Positions 42,221 through 50,916 of a stretch of 64,000 bases of DNA are shown one piece after another (the first letter of the stretch is position 1; every line of letters begins with the position of its first letter). The notes under the pieces are model-generated. The model made no database searches. It was not told the origin of the DNA and was given only the letters and a program-made list of their open reading frames with translations. The DNA is from Streptomyces albicerus (GTDB lineage: Bacteria > Actinomycetota > Actinomycetes > Streptomycetales > Streptomycetaceae), in contig NZ_VWMY01000007.1 of NCBI RefSeq assembly GCF_008905045.1, positions 9,601 to 73,600 of the forward strand. Direction: 5' to 3'. The position numbers and the translations under genes are program-made.

Positions 42221-43219
42221 CTACAGCCAGCCGCGCCGCTTGAAGAGCCGGAAGAGCCCGATCTCCAGCAGGACCAACGCCAGCACCACGGCCGGATACG
42301 ACCACTGCCAGTGCAGTTCCGGCATGTGGTCGAAGTTCATGCCGTAGATGCCCGCGATCATCGTGGGGACCGCGGCCATGGCCGCCCACGAGGAGATCTT
42401 CCGCATGTCGTCGTTCTGCCGGACGCTCATCTGCGCGAGATGCGCCGACAGGATGTCCGAGACCAGCCGGTCCAGGCCCTCCACGGACTCGTTCACGCGC
42501 GTCAGATGGTCGCTGACGTCACGGAAGAAGGGCTGTGCCTTGTCGTGGACGAAGGGCACGCCGGTGGTGAACAGACCTGTGCCCGAGAGCCGGGTCAGCG
42601 GCTGCGCCAGCGGGCCCGTGGCCCTGCGGAACTCCAGGATCTGCCGCTTGAAGGCGTAGATCCTGGAGGCCGAGTGCCGCGAGCCCCCGCCGGCCGGCGA
42701 GAACACCTCCGCCTCCAGCTCCTCCAGGTCGGTCCCCAGCTCGCCCGCCACATCCACGTAGTGGTCGACCACGGCGTCGGCGATGGAGTACAGCACCGCT
42801 GTGGGGCCGTGCCGGAGCATCTCGGGCTCGTCCTCCAGCCGGTGCCGCACGGCCGCGAGGGGCGACTCCACACCGTGCCGCACGGTCACCACGAACGAGT
42901 CGCCGATGAAGACCATGACCTCGCCGGAGGAGACGATGTCGCTCTTCGGCTCGTACCCCACCGGCTTGAGGACCATGAACAGTGAGTCGTCGTACACCTC
43001 GAGCTTGGGGCGCTGATGCGCCTTCAGGGCGTCCTCGACGGCCAGCGGGTGCAGCCCGAACTCCTCGGTGACCCGGTCGAACTCCTTCTCCGTGGGCTCG
43101 TACAGACCGATCCAGACGAAGGCGTCCCGCCCGGAGCGGCACTGTGCCAAGGCCTCGGAGAGGTCCTCGGGACCCTCCGTCCGGCGCCCGTCGCGGTAGA
43201 TGGCACAGTCGACGATCAC
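42221..43219 (-). CDS. corA: CorA-family magnesium/cobalt transporter
   Basis: 332 aa from GTG 43219 (GGGAG upstream; an ATG 12 codons further up lacks an RBS). A large cytoplasmic domain leads to a long stalk helix and two C-terminal membrane helices. The first helix ends in the diagnostic YGMNFDHMPELHW. The C-terminus RLFKRRGWL is basic, as usual for CorA. It forms pentameric Mg2+ channels. It is divergent from the phosphatase gene with about 107 bp between starts. No magnesium riboswitch is evident in that short gap. Confidence 0.93.
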   Translation of the reverse strand: MIVDCAIYRDGRRTEGPEDLSEALAQCRSGRDAFVWIGLYEPTEKEFDRVTEEFGLHPLAVEDALKAHQRPKLEVYDDSLFMVLKPVGYEPKSDIVSSGEVMVFIGDSFVVTVRHGVESPLAAVRHRLEDEPEMLRHGPTAVLYSIADAVVDHYVDVAGELGTDLEELEAEVFSPAGGGSRHSASRIYAFKRQILEFRRATGPLAQPLTRLSGTGLFTTGVPFVHDKAQPFFRDVSDHLTRVNESVEGLDRLVSDILSAHLAQMSVRQNDDMRKISSWAAMAAVPTMIAGIYGMNFDHMPELHWQWSYPAVVLALVLLEIGLFRLFKRRGWL

Positions 43220-43326
43220 GGAGCGTATTCTCCCGCCGTTCGGCCCGCAGTGCACTCCGGCCGCCGCCCGGGTCCTGTCGCCGCACTCCCGTCTGCCCCG
43301 CCACGGCAGGACCTACTCTGGGCGGC

Positions 43327-44013
43327 ATGCCCACCTTGATCCTCGTCCGGCACGGACGCTCCACCGCCAACACCGCGGGACTGCTCGCCGGGTGGACACC
43401 CGGCGTCGCCCTCGACGAACGCGGCGCCGCACAGGCCGCCGAGCTGCCCGGGCGCCTCGCGGAACTGCCGATCGCCGAGGTCGTCAGCAGCCCCCTGCAA
43501 CGCTGTCAGGAAACGATTCAGCCGCTCCTCGACGCCCGCCCCGAGCTGCGCGTGCACACCGACGAGCGCATCGGCGAGGCCCACTACGGGGACTGGTCCG
43601 GCCGCAAGCTCGCCGAGCTGAGGGACGAACCACTGATGGAGGTCGTCCAGACGCATCCGTCCGCGGCCGCGTTCCCCGGCGGGGAGTCGATGCGGGCCAT
43701 GCAGACCCGGGCCGCCGAGGCGGTACGGGAGTGGAACGCGCGCGTGGAGCGCGATCACGGCGGTGACGCCGTGTACCTGATGTGCTCGCACGGCGACATC
43801 ATCAAGTCCCTTGTCGCGGACGCGCTCGGCCTTCATCTGGACCTCTTCCAGCGGATCTCCGTAGAACCGTGTTCCATCACCGCGATCCGTTACACACGAC
43901 TGCGGCCATTTCTCGTTCGCCTCGGGGACACCGGCGATTTGACGTCACTCGCGCCGCGCGAGGAGCCTCCGGGCGGCGACGCCACGGTCGGGGGCGGTGC
44001 GGGCGCACCGTGA
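43327..44013 (+). CDS. Histidine phosphatase (MSMEG_4193-type phosphomutase family)
   Basis: 228 aa. Catalytic LVRHGRSTAN at the N-terminus with the phospho-accepting His, then VVSSPLQRCQETIQP, the acidic IGEAHYGDW segment and the second His in YLMCSHGDIIKSL. This is a complete histidine acid phosphatase core. The gene is first in a conserved actinobacterial series: phosphatase, DUF3090, SCO1664-family kinase-like, mshC. The mycobacterial counterparts (Rv2135c, Rv2134c, Rv2133c near mshC) have the same order from memory. Substrate unknown. Confidence 0.92.
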   Translation: MPTLILVRHGRSTANTAGLLAGWTPGVALDERGAAQAAELPGRLAELPIAEVVSSPLQRCQETIQPLLDARPELRVHTDERIGEAHYGDWSGRKLAELRDEPLMEVVQTHPSAAAFPGGESMRAMQTRAAEAVREWNARVERDHGGDAVYLMCSHGDIIKSLVADALGLHLDLFQRISVEPCSITAIRYTRLRPFLVRLGDTGDLTSLAPREEPPGGDATVGGGAGAP

Positions 44014-44116
44014 TCGTCGGCCGCAGTAGGGTGAAGCGGTCGAAGCAGCGCAGCAGTTGTCAGCAGCAGACGCAGTCGACGGCAGAAGCAGTCGATCGAT
44101 CCAATGGAGACAGGAC

Positions 44117-44707
44117 GTGTCCCGTCAGGTGTTCCTCTATGACCCGCCGGACCGTTTCGTGGCCGGCACGGTCGGGCTGCCAGGGCGCCGTACCTTCTTC
44201 CTGCAGGCCTCCACAGGACCCCGGGTGACCAGTGTGGCCTTGGAGAAGACGCAGGTCGCGGCGCTCGCTGAACGGATGGACGAGCTTCTCGACGAGGTCG
44301 TACGGCGTACCGGGGGCAGCGCTCCCGTCCCGGCGATGGCCCCGGCGGAGGTCTCCGACACCGCCCCTCTGGAAACTCCCGTGGAAGAGGAGTTCCGGGT
44401 CGGCACCATGGCGCTCGCCTGGGACGGCGACGAACAGCGGATGATCGTCGAGGCGCAGGCGCTCGTGGAGCTGGACGCCGACACCGACGAAGACCTCGCC
44501 GCCGCCGAGGAAAGGCTTCTGCAGGACGAGGAGAACGGTCCGCCGATGCTGCGGGTCCGTCTCACCGGGGCCCAGGCCCGCGCCTTCGCCAAGCGCGCCC
44601 TCGACGTCGTCAACGCCGGCCGGCCGCCCTGTCCGCTGTGCAGTCTCCCGCTCGACCCGGAAGGACACGTATGTCCGCGCCAGAACGGATACCGCCGCGA
44701 AGCGTGA
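44117..44707 (+). CDS. DUF3090 family protein with C-terminal zinc ribbon
   Basis: 196 aa from GTG 44117 (GGAGACAGGA upstream). The opening SRQVFLYDPPDRFVAGTVG, then RTFFLQASTGPRVTSVALEK, is the DUF3090 signature. The C-terminus CPLCSLPLDPEGHVCPRQNGY holds three Cys and one His of a zinc ribbon. The function is not known; the family is restricted to Actinobacteria and is almost always beside the SCO1664-family gene. Here the two genes overlap by 37 bp in different frames, unusually long, which argues for strict co-translation. Confidence 0.92.
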   Translation: MSRQVFLYDPPDRFVAGTVGLPGRRTFFLQASTGPRVTSVALEKTQVAALAERMDELLDEVVRRTGGSAPVPAMAPAEVSDTAPLETPVEEEFRVGTMALAWDGDEQRMIVEAQALVELDADTDEDLAAAEERLLQDEENGPPMLRVRLTGAQARAFAKRALDVVNAGRPPCPLCSLPLDPEGHVCPRQNGYRREA

Positions 44708-45486
44708 CCACGGCCGAGCTGCTCGCCGAGGGCGAGCTGACGGTGCGCGGACGCATCCGTGAGGCCTCCAACGCGGTACTGCTGTGCGATGTGACGTACG
44801 AGGGGCGGAAGGTGTCCTGCGTCTACAAGCCGGTCGCCGGTGAGCGCCCGCTGTGGGACTTCCCCGACGGGACCCTCGCCCAGCGGGAGGTCGCCACGTA
44901 CGAGGTGTCCGAGGCGACCGGCTGGGGGCTCGTCCCGACCACCGTCCTGCGCGACGGGCCGTACGGCGAAGGCATGTGCCAGCTGTGGATCGAACCGGAG
45001 CCCGGCGGTGCGGAGCTGCTCGCGCTGGTCGACGGCGAGGAGCCGGGCGAGGGCTGGAAGGCCGTCGGCTTCGCCGAGATCGGCGAGGGGCGGACGGCGC
45101 TTCTCGTGCACGCCGACGACGAGCGGCTGCGCAGGCTCGCCGTCCTCGACGCGGTGATCAACAACGCGGACCGCAAGGGCGGGCACCTGCTGCCCGCGCC
45201 CGAGGGCCGGCTGTACGGGATCGACCACGGGGTCACCTTCAACGCCGAGAACAAGCTGCGGACGCTGCTGTGGGGCTGGGCGGGGGAGAAGCTCACCCCC
45301 GAGGCGGTCGAGGTCCTGGAGCGGCTCAGGGACGCCCTGGGCGGGACGCTGGGCGTGCGGCTGGGGGAGCTGATCACCGAGGCCGAACTGGACGCCACGC
45401 GCGCGCGTGTAGCCGCTCTCCTCAGATCCGGACGGCACCCGGAGCCCTCGGGGGAGTGGCCCGCGATCCCGTGGCCGCCCGTATAA
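44671..45486 (+). CDS. SCO1664 family protein (PI3/4-kinase-like fold)
   Basis: 271 aa from ATG 44671. Key stretches: VSCVYKPVAGERPLWDFPDG (putative ATP-binding Lys in VYKP), REVATYEVSEATGWGLVPTTV, and the catalytic-like INNADRKGGHLLPAPEGRLY followed by IDHGVTF (N-D-R and D-H pattern). This kinase-like arrangement resembles the phosphatidylinositol 3/4-kinase superfamily. Whether it phosphorylates a protein, sugar or lipid is unknown. It overlaps DUF3090 by 37 bp, and mshC starts 121 bp downstream, suggesting one operon with possible links to thiol or inositol metabolism (inference). Confidence 0.88.
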   Translation: MSAPERIPPRSVTTAELLAEGELTVRGRIREASNAVLLCDVTYEGRKVSCVYKPVAGERPLWDFPDGTLAQREVATYEVSEATGWGLVPTTVLRDGPYGEGMCQLWIEPEPGGAELLALVDGEEPGEGWKAVGFAEIGEGRTALLVHADDERLRRLAVLDAVINNADRKGGHLLPAPEGRLYGIDHGVTFNAENKLRTLLWGWAGEKLTPEAVEVLERLRDALGGTLGVRLGELITEAELDATRARVAALLRSGRHPEPSGEWPAIPWPPV

Positions 45487-45607
45487 CCACCAGGAACGGT
45501 CCGGTCGGTCGACGACGCACACTCCGGACCCGTACGCAAGAGTGCCTTCCCGGCCATCGGCCTGGTCCGGTTCGTATACGGAACATCCGTCCGGTTAGGC
45601 TCGAGAC

Positions 45608-46837
45608 ATGCATGCCTGGCCCGCTTCTGAGGTCCCCGCCCTGCCCGGCAAGGGCCGCGACCTCCGGATCCACGACACCGCGTCCGGGGATCCTGTCACC
45701 CTCGACCCCGGTCCCGTCGCCCGTATCTACGTCTGCGGCATCACTCCGTACGACGCGACCCACATCGGTCACGCGGCGACCTACAACGCGTTCGACCTCG
45801 TGCAGCGCGTGTGGCTCGACACCAAGCGGCAGGTTCACTACGTCCAGAACGTGACGGACGTCGACGATCCGCTGCTGGAGCGCGCCGCGCGGGACAGCAT
45901 CGACTGGGTCGGTCTCGCCGAGAAGGAGACCGCCCTCTTCCGCGAGGACATGACCGCCCTGCGGATGCTGCCCCCGAAGCACTACATCGGCGCCGTCGAG
46001 GCCATACCCGGGATCGTCCCGCTGGTCGAGCGGCTGCGGGACGCCGGAGCCGCGTACGAACTCGAGGGCGACGTCTACTTCTCCGTCGAGTCGGACCCGA
46101 ACTTCGGCAAGGTGTCCAACCTGGACGCCGCGGCGATGCGGCTGCTGTCCGCCGAGCGCGGCGGCGACCCGGACCGTCCGGGCAAGAAGAACCCGCTCGA
46201 CCCGATGCTGTGGATGGCCGCCCGCGAGGGCGAGCCCAGCTGGGACGGCGCCTCACTCGGCCGCGGCCGGCCCGGCTGGCACATCGAGTGCGTCGCGATC
46301 GCGCTCGACCACCTGGGCATGGGCTTCGACGTTCAGGGCGGCGGCTCCGACCTCGTCTTCCCGCACCACGAGATGGGCGCTTCCCACGCACAGGTGCTGA
46401 CCGGCGAGTTCCCGATGGCCAAGGCATACGTGCACGCCGGCATGGTCGCGCTCGACGGCGAGAAGATGTCCAAATCCAAGGGCAACCTGGTCTTCGTGTC
46501 GGCACTCCGCCGTGACGGCGTCGACCCGGCGGCCATCCGGCTCGCCCTGCTCTCGCACCACTACCGGGCCGACTGGGAGTGGACCGACCAGGTGCTCCAG
46601 GACGCCCTCGCGCGGCTCGACCGCTGGCGGGCCGCGGTGTCGCGCCCCGACGGCCCGTCCGCCGAGGCACTCGTCGAGGAGATCCGCGAGGCCCTCGCGA
46701 ACGACCTGGACGCGCCGGCCGCGCTCGCCGCGGTCGATCGCTGGGCCGTGCGGCAGCACACCGAGGGTGGCACGGACGAGGGCGCCCCCGGCGTCGTGTC
46801 GCGTGCCGTGGACGCCCTGTTGGGCGTGGCTCTGTGA
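45608..46837 (+). CDS. mshC: Cysteine:1-D-myo-inosityl 2-amino-2-deoxy-glucopyranoside ligase MshC (mycothiol biosynthesis)
   Basis: 409 aa. It is homologous to class I cysteinyl-tRNA synthetase but shortened to the catalytic core: [19 protein letters not shown] (zinc Cys and HIGH motif), [47 protein letters not shown], and EKMSKSKGN (KMSKS loop). The lack of the anticodon-binding C-terminal domain and the MshC opening ([12 protein letters not shown]) distinguish it from CysS. MshC ligates cysteine to GlcN-Ins using ATP, the third dedicated step of mycothiol synthesis. It is the last gene of the conserved phosphatase/DUF3090/kinase-like series. Confidence 0.95.
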   Translation: MHAWPASEVPALPGKGRDLRIHDTASGDPVTLDPGPVARIYVCGITPYDATHIGHAATYNAFDLVQRVWLDTKRQVHYVQNVTDVDDPLLERAARDSIDWVGLAEKETALFREDMTALRMLPPKHYIGAVEAIPGIVPLVERLRDAGAAYELEGDVYFSVESDPNFGKVSNLDAAAMRLLSAERGGDPDRPGKKNPLDPMLWMAAREGEPSWDGASLGRGRPGWHIECVAIALDHLGMGFDVQGGGSDLVFPHHEMGASHAQVLTGEFPMAKAYVHAGMVALDGEKMSKSKGNLVFVSALRRDGVDPAAIRLALLSHHYRADWEWTDQVLQDALARLDRWRAAVSRPDGPSAEALVEEIREALANDLDAPAALAAVDRWAVRQHTEGGTDEGAPGVVSRAVDALLGVAL

Positions 46838-46861
46838 GCTAGACAGCGGCATTCACGGAAT

Positions 46862-46893
46862 GGGGCGCTTCCTCCGCGCGGAGGAAGCGCCCC
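46862..46893. terminator. 14-bp stem-loop between mshC and the Q-rich gene
   Basis: ggggcgcttcctcc (46862-46875) pairs perfectly with ggaggaagcgcccc (46880-46893), loop gcgc, followed by TTG. It serves both convergent genes. Confidence 0.8.
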
Positions 46894-46909
46894 TTGCGTT
46901 CACATGCGG

Positions 46910-47689
46910 TCAGATCCTCTGGACCCGGACGCTCCGCAGGATGTTCGGAGACTGGGTGTCCCAGACGCCCACCACCTGGTGGCCGAACGCGAAGGCCTCC
47001 TGGATCTCGTCATGGGCCTGGGGGGTCGGGTTGTTGAGGACCCGGAACTGGTTGTTGATGCGCAGGAAGATCTGTCGCGGCTGCCCCTGGAGCGGGTGGA
47101 CGATGTCGATGAAACCGTTCGCCACACCGGAGGCCAGCGGCTGCCTCGAGACCTGCTGGGCCATCTGCTGCAGCGCGGCCTGCGAGACCTGGTACAGCTG
47201 CTGCTGTGCCTGCTGCTCGGCCTGCTGCGCCTGCTGGTCCTGCTGCTGGCCCTGTTGCCCGAGCGGCTGCTCCTGGCCGAGCTGCTGGAGCAGCTGCTGG
47301 TAGGGCTGCTGCTGGCCGAGCTGCTGGAGCTGCTCGAGCGAACCGGGCATGCCCTGCTGTCCGGACGGCTGTTGCTGCTGGCCCTGTTGTCCGAACGGCT
47401 GCTGCTGCTGTCCGTAGGGCTGCTGCATCTGCTGTCCGAACGGCTGCTGCTGCTGACCGAAGGGCTGCTGACCCTGTTGCCCGAACGGCTGCTGCTGCTG
47501 ACCCTGTTGCCCGGACGGCTGTTGCTGCTGACCCTGCTGTCCGAACGGCTGCTGCTGCTGACCCTGCTGTCCGAACGGCTGCTGGTACGGCGAGGTGCTC
47601 GGGAACTGCTGTCCCTGCTGGCCCTGCTGGCCCTGCTGTCCCTGCTGTCCCTGCTGTCCCTGTTGGCCCATCTGCGGGGTGATGCTCAT
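46910..47689 (-). CDS. Glutamine-rich, prion-like low-complexity protein with C-terminal LNNP module
   Basis: 259 aa from ATG 47689 (GGAAGGTGG upstream). Residues 7 to about 120 consist of Gly-Gln-Gln and (Q)QPFGQQGQQQ repeats. About 120-185 is still Gln-rich but mixes in Leu/Ala and could form coiled coils. Residues 188-259 are a normal globular stretch: VANGFIDIVHPLQG, RQIFLRINNQFRVLNNPTPQ (LNNP at 218-221), EAFAFGHQVVGVW. There is no signal peptide. The C-terminal part aligns with the C-terminus of the subtilisin encoded upstream, so the two proteins probably share a binding module. The Q-rich half resembles prion or phase-separating domains. Function unknown; a scaffold or substrate of the protease is one possibility. 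Confidence 0.85.
   Translation of the reverse strand: MSITPQMGQQGQQGQQGQQGQQGQQGQQFPSTSPYQQPFGQQGQQQQPFGQQGQQQQPSGQQGQQQQPFGQQGQQPFGQQQQPFGQQMQQPYGQQQQPFGQQGQQQQPSGQQGMPGSLEQLQQLGQQQPYQQLLQQLGQEQPLGQQGQQQDQQAQQAEQQAQQQLYQVSQAALQQMAQQVSRQPLASGVANGFIDIVHPLQGQPRQIFLRINNQFRVLNNPTPQAHDEIQEAFAFGHQVVGVWDTQSPNILRSVRVQRI
47352..47675 (-). repeat. Trinucleotide- and 30-nt-type coding repeats encoding Gln-rich units
   Basis: The gene's 5' half contains near-identical copies of a unit encoding QPFGQQGQQQ, about 30 nt each, interspersed with GGQ-type 9-nt repeats (ggccagcag class) at its start. Differences between copies are mostly synonymous or P/F swaps (QPSGQQ versus QPFGQQ). Copy number is likely to vary between strains by slippage. 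Confidence 0.7.
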
Positions 47690-47748
47690 GCGGGTGCCAC
47701 CTTCCGTCAATGGTTGGTTGCGGTCCGTCGGTCCCTGACGACAGGGCC

Positions 47749-49497
47749 TCAGCCCGTGATGACCAGGCCGACGATCTCGTCGTCCGAGAACCAGACACGT
47801 ACGTCGGGGCGTCCGCCCGCGAAGGCGGTGTGCACCGCCTGGCGGATCTCGGCGGACGGGTTGTTCAGGCTCCGCCAGTCACCGGCCACGAACAGCCGGA
47901 GCCTCGGCGGGAGTTCACGCGGATACGGCAGCAGCTCGTCCCAGTACCGCTCGGCCTGGCCCGAGCCGACCGCCTCCGGCAGCAGACGGGTGACCGCCGC
48001 CTTGATGTCCGGCCGGTTCCCGATCCGCTGGGACGCGGGCCGGCCCGGCGCGTCCTGCTGCGGCGAACCCGTGGCCCGCAGCACCGCACGGGCGCGCTCC
48101 GGGGACATCGGCTCCTGCTGCGCCGCCTTGAGCATGCCCTGCAGCGCGGCCAGGGCGCCGACCACCACCGGGGAGGCGGAGGAGGTCCCGGAGAAGGTGT
48201 CCGTGAACCAGGCGATCTCCTCGGCGCCGCCCTGCAGATCACCGGGCCTGTCCCAGAAGCCGCCGGTCGTGGTGACCTCACGGCCCCAGCCCTGCGCGTC
48301 CACGCGCGCCCCATAGTTGGAGAACGCCAGACGTGAGCGGTCCGGGCCGTGGTCGCGGCCGTGTGTGCCGGGTGGTGGAGCGCCCGCGCCGACCAGGACC
48401 GCGCCGGAGGACTGGTTGGACGGGTTGAACGGGTTGCGCCACCACTCGGGGAACTCGTCGGGCCGGCGCTCGTACACCGCGTCGTCGAGCGACTCGCCGC
48501 CGTTGCCCGCGGCCTCCACCACGAGGACACCCTTGGCGGCCGCGTACCGTATGGCCGCGTAGTCGTCCGGCCACCACTCGAGCGCGATGTAGCCGCGCTG
48601 GTCGTCGCGCACCTCGAAGTCGAACCGCGGTCCCGGGCGGTGCAGTTCGATCAGGATGATGTCGCCGGCGTTCAGCCGGTCGGCCGCCGCGTGGATCGCG
48701 GCCGCGGTGCCGATGCCCTGGAAGGACGCGGCCGCGGTCACGGTGTCCGGGACGATGCCGGTGATCCCGTACTCGTTGCGGTCGCCGCCGATCACGCCGA
48801 TGACGGCGGTGCCGTGGTTGCGCCAGGCCACGTCCTGGATCGGGGTGCCCACCACGACGCCCGCGAGCTTCGCGGCCAGGTCCTCGTGGCCGAGCTGCCA
48901 GGCACCCTCCACGTCGATCACGGTGACGCCCTGGCCGGATCCACCGGGCCGCTGCCAGGCCCAGTAGGCGTCCACCCCCTCGGGCGCGGGGCGCAAGTAG
49001 CCCTGGCGGCTGGTGAAGTCGGGTGTGACCGGGGCGCCTTCCTTGCGCCGCCGGGTCTCGTCGGTGCTCTGGCCGACGGACCCCACCGAGGCCGGTACGG
49101 CACCGGGCTTCACATACGCCGTGGCGATCTCCGGCAGCGCCGAGATCCGCGAACGCAGTTCCTGGGCCCGGTCGTCGGCGCCGCGTACCCGGTAGAAGAG
49201 CCCGAGGTCGGGCAGCGTCTCGGCGCCCGAGCCCGGCGGCTGCGCCGCGGACTGCAGCCGCTCCTCGCTGCCGAACAACGGTTCCAGGGCGAGCTGTTCG
49301 TCGCTGAGGAACATATTGAGTGCCGACACGTCGGCGCCGGCCGCCGAACGGACACCCTCGGCCTCGGCGCGCAGCCGGGCCGCGGGCCGTGCGACGACGA
49401 TCAGCTCCTGCTCGGCTCCTCGGTAACTGAATCCCGCTCCGTCGGGCCCTGGCCCGGACGCTCCCGGGCCCTGCGCCGGCTGTACCTGGTCGGTCAT
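47749..49497 (-). CDS. S8 subtilisin-like serine peptidase without export signal, with C-terminal LNNP module
   Basis: 582 aa from ATG 49497 (GGGAG upstream). The subtilisin triad is complete: D195 in VTVIDVEGAW, H228 in RNHGTAVIG, S439 in GTSSASP, with oxyanion N332 in EAAGNGG. Residues 20-160 are an N-terminal region of mixed strands that may act as a propeptide or sensor domain (ELIVVARPAARLRAEAEG; FYRVRGADDRAQELRSRI). No Sec/Tat signal or membrane helix is visible, unlike most Streptomyces subtilisins. Residues about 530-582 (RLRLFVAGDWRSLNNPSAE; HTAFAGGRPDVRVWF) align with the C-terminus of the Q-rich protein encoded 59 bp downstream. I infer a protease/adaptor pair, possibly with regulated intracellular activity. 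Confidence 0.88.
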   Translation of the reverse strand: MTDQVQPAQGPGASGPGPDGAGFSYRGAEQELIVVARPAARLRAEAEGVRSAAGADVSALNMFLSDEQLALEPLFGSEERLQSAAQPPGSGAETLPDLGLFYRVRGADDRAQELRSRISALPEIATAYVKPGAVPASVGSVGQSTDETRRRKEGAPVTPDFTSRQGYLRPAPEGVDAYWAWQRPGGSGQGVTVIDVEGAWQLGHEDLAAKLAGVVVGTPIQDVAWRNHGTAVIGVIGGDRNEYGITGIVPDTVTAAASFQGIGTAAAIHAAADRLNAGDIILIELHRPGPRFDFEVRDDQRGYIALEWWPDDYAAIRYAAAKGVLVVEAAGNGGESLDDAVYERRPDEFPEWWRNPFNPSNQSSGAVLVGAGAPPPGTHGRDHGPDRSRLAFSNYGARVDAQGWGREVTTTGGFWDRPGDLQGGAEEIAWFTDTFSGTSSASPVVVGALAALQGMLKAAQQEPMSPERARAVLRATGSPQQDAPGRPASQRIGNRPDIKAAVTRLLPEAVGSGQAERYWDELLPYPRELPPRLRLFVAGDWRSLNNPSAEIRQAVHTAFAGGRPDVRVWFSDDEIVGLVITG

Positions 49498-49856
49498 CGC
49501 GTGCCGCTCCCTTCGGTCCGTGCAGGTGCTGGAGTTGTCGAAATCCGCTGTCCACTTGTCGCTGTGCGGCGATCTGTTACTGCTGTGTTTCCTTCGGTCG
49601 CGTTGCTCCGGCCGCGTTCCTCCGGTCGGGCCTTCGGGGCACACCCTGCTCCTCCCGAGCCGACTCGTCCACCCCCGAGTTCGCCAACTGTGTTTGAAAA
49701 CAAGTTGAATTGGGTACCGTGCGCAATCCGTCCGGAAAACGATGTCACGGCACAATCCGGCCAAACGCTGCGGAGACGGTTGTCATGTGATGGGGTGAGA
49801 GCGTCTGTTGACCGTCGGGCCGGCCACGCGTCGGCCGTTTCGCGGAAGGACGCACA
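49498..49856. other. 359-bp divergent promoter region between protease and propeller genes
   Basis: No gene is supported here. It is the most A/T-rich intergenic stretch in this part (gtttgaaaacaagttgaatt at 49692-49711), flanked by G/C-rich sequence. TTGAAA (49694-49699) could be a -35 box for the + strand gene with TACCGT 15 bp further, a poor match. Possible minus-strand promoters for the protease gene lie in the same segment. The RBS of the + gene (GGAAGGA) is at 49844-49850. Confidence 0.4.
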
Positions 49857-50819
49857 GTGGCACCCACAGCACGTTCCTTCGCACGTCGAAGACTCCTCAC
49901 CACGGCCGCGGCCCTGGGAGGAGCGGCACTACTGGGCGGCACGGCCCACGCGGCCGAAACGCCGAAGACGAAGAAGAGCCGGCCCACGCAGTTCCCGCTG
50001 CCGAACGGCTTCCAGCCGGAGGGCATCGCCATCGGCTCCGCCCCGTTCGCCTACTTCGGATCACTTGCCAACGGCGACATCTACCGGGCGAGCCTCGCCA
50101 CCGGGCGCGGCTCCGTCATCAGCAAGGGGCCCGGCCCCGGACACCCCAGCGTGGGCCTGAAGATCGACCGGCACGGCCGGCTCTTCATCGGCGGCGGGAG
50201 CGGCGGCGAACTGCGCACCGTCGATGCCCGTACGGGGAAGATCGAGAAGGTGTACGACGTCGGCGGCACGTTCGTGAACGACGTGATCCTGACTCCGGGC
50301 GCCGCCTGGTTCACCGACTCGTTCAAGCCCCAGCTCTACCGGCTCGCGCTCGACCGGCACGGGAAGCCCGGAGCCGTCACGACCGTGCCGCTGAGCCGCG
50401 ACTGGGCGCAGGGCCCGGACTTCACCGCCAACGGCATCGAGCGCACACCGGACGGCAGTGCGCTCCTGGTGGTGAACATCTTCGTGGACGGCGGCACGCT
50501 GATGCGTGTCGAGCCGCGCACCGGAGTCGCCACCGCCGTCGACCTCGGCGGAGCCAAAATCCCCAACGGTGACGGGCTGTTGCTCCTGGGCAGGATCCTT
50601 TATGTCGTCCAGCAACAGCAGAACGCGATCGACGTGTTCCGGCTGAACGCGGCCGGCACCAGGGGCACGGCGATCGCGCGGATCACCGACCCGCGCTTCC
50701 GTATCCCGACGACGGCCGCGGCGTGGGGCGACCGTCTGTACCTGCCGAACGCGCGCTTCGACGTCGAGCAGCCGACGCCCGACACGGAGTACGACGCGGT
50801 GGCGGTGCGTCAGGTGTGA
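49857..50819 (+). CDS. Tat-exported SMP-30/gluconolactonase-like beta-propeller protein
   Basis: 320 aa from GTG 49857 (GGAAGGA upstream). The N-terminus has a twin-arginine signal, RRRLLTTAAALGGAALLGG followed by AHA, so the mature protein is exported folded. The mature part contains repeated propeller blades (GFQPEGIAIGSAPFAYFGSL; VGLKIDRHGRLFIGGGSGG; NDVILTPGAAWFTDSFKPQL; NGIERTPDGSALLVVN). NGIERTPDG and the GDGLLLLG turn recall SMP-30/LRE lactonases that bind a divalent metal. Likely a secreted lactonase or binding protein; the substrate is unknown. It is divergent from the subtilisin gene and lies in the block inserted between mshC and parJ. Confidence 0.82.
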   Translation: MAPTARSFARRRLLTTAAALGGAALLGGTAHAAETPKTKKSRPTQFPLPNGFQPEGIAIGSAPFAYFGSLANGDIYRASLATGRGSVISKGPGPGHPSVGLKIDRHGRLFIGGGSGGELRTVDARTGKIEKVYDVGGTFVNDVILTPGAAWFTDSFKPQLYRLALDRHGKPGAVTTVPLSRDWAQGPDFTANGIERTPDGSALLVVNIFVDGGTLMRVEPRTGVATAVDLGGAKIPNGDGLLLLGRILYVVQQQQNAIDVFRLNAAGTRGTAIARITDPRFRIPTTAAAWGDRLYLPNARFDVEQPTPDTEYDAVAVRQV

Positions 50820-50916
50820 CGGGTGAGGGGCGGTGCGCTCGACGCGCATCGCCCCTTCGCCGGATCAGCCTTCCCGCCCGCTCGGCTTCCCCGCCCGCTC
50901 GGCTTCCTCGCCCGTT

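Noticed and set aside
43144..43326. Upstream extension of the histidine phosphatase
   Set aside because: The extra codons lie within the divergent corA start region and are Arg/Pro-rich; ATG 43327 begins directly with the conserved first strand.
47352..47675. CRISPR-like or satellite array
   Set aside because: The repeats are in-frame codons of the Q-rich protein, contiguous and without unique spacers.
49498..49856. Small ORFs in the protease/propeller spacer
   Set aside because: No RBS or codon bias, and they overlap the most A/T-rich promoter-like DNA.
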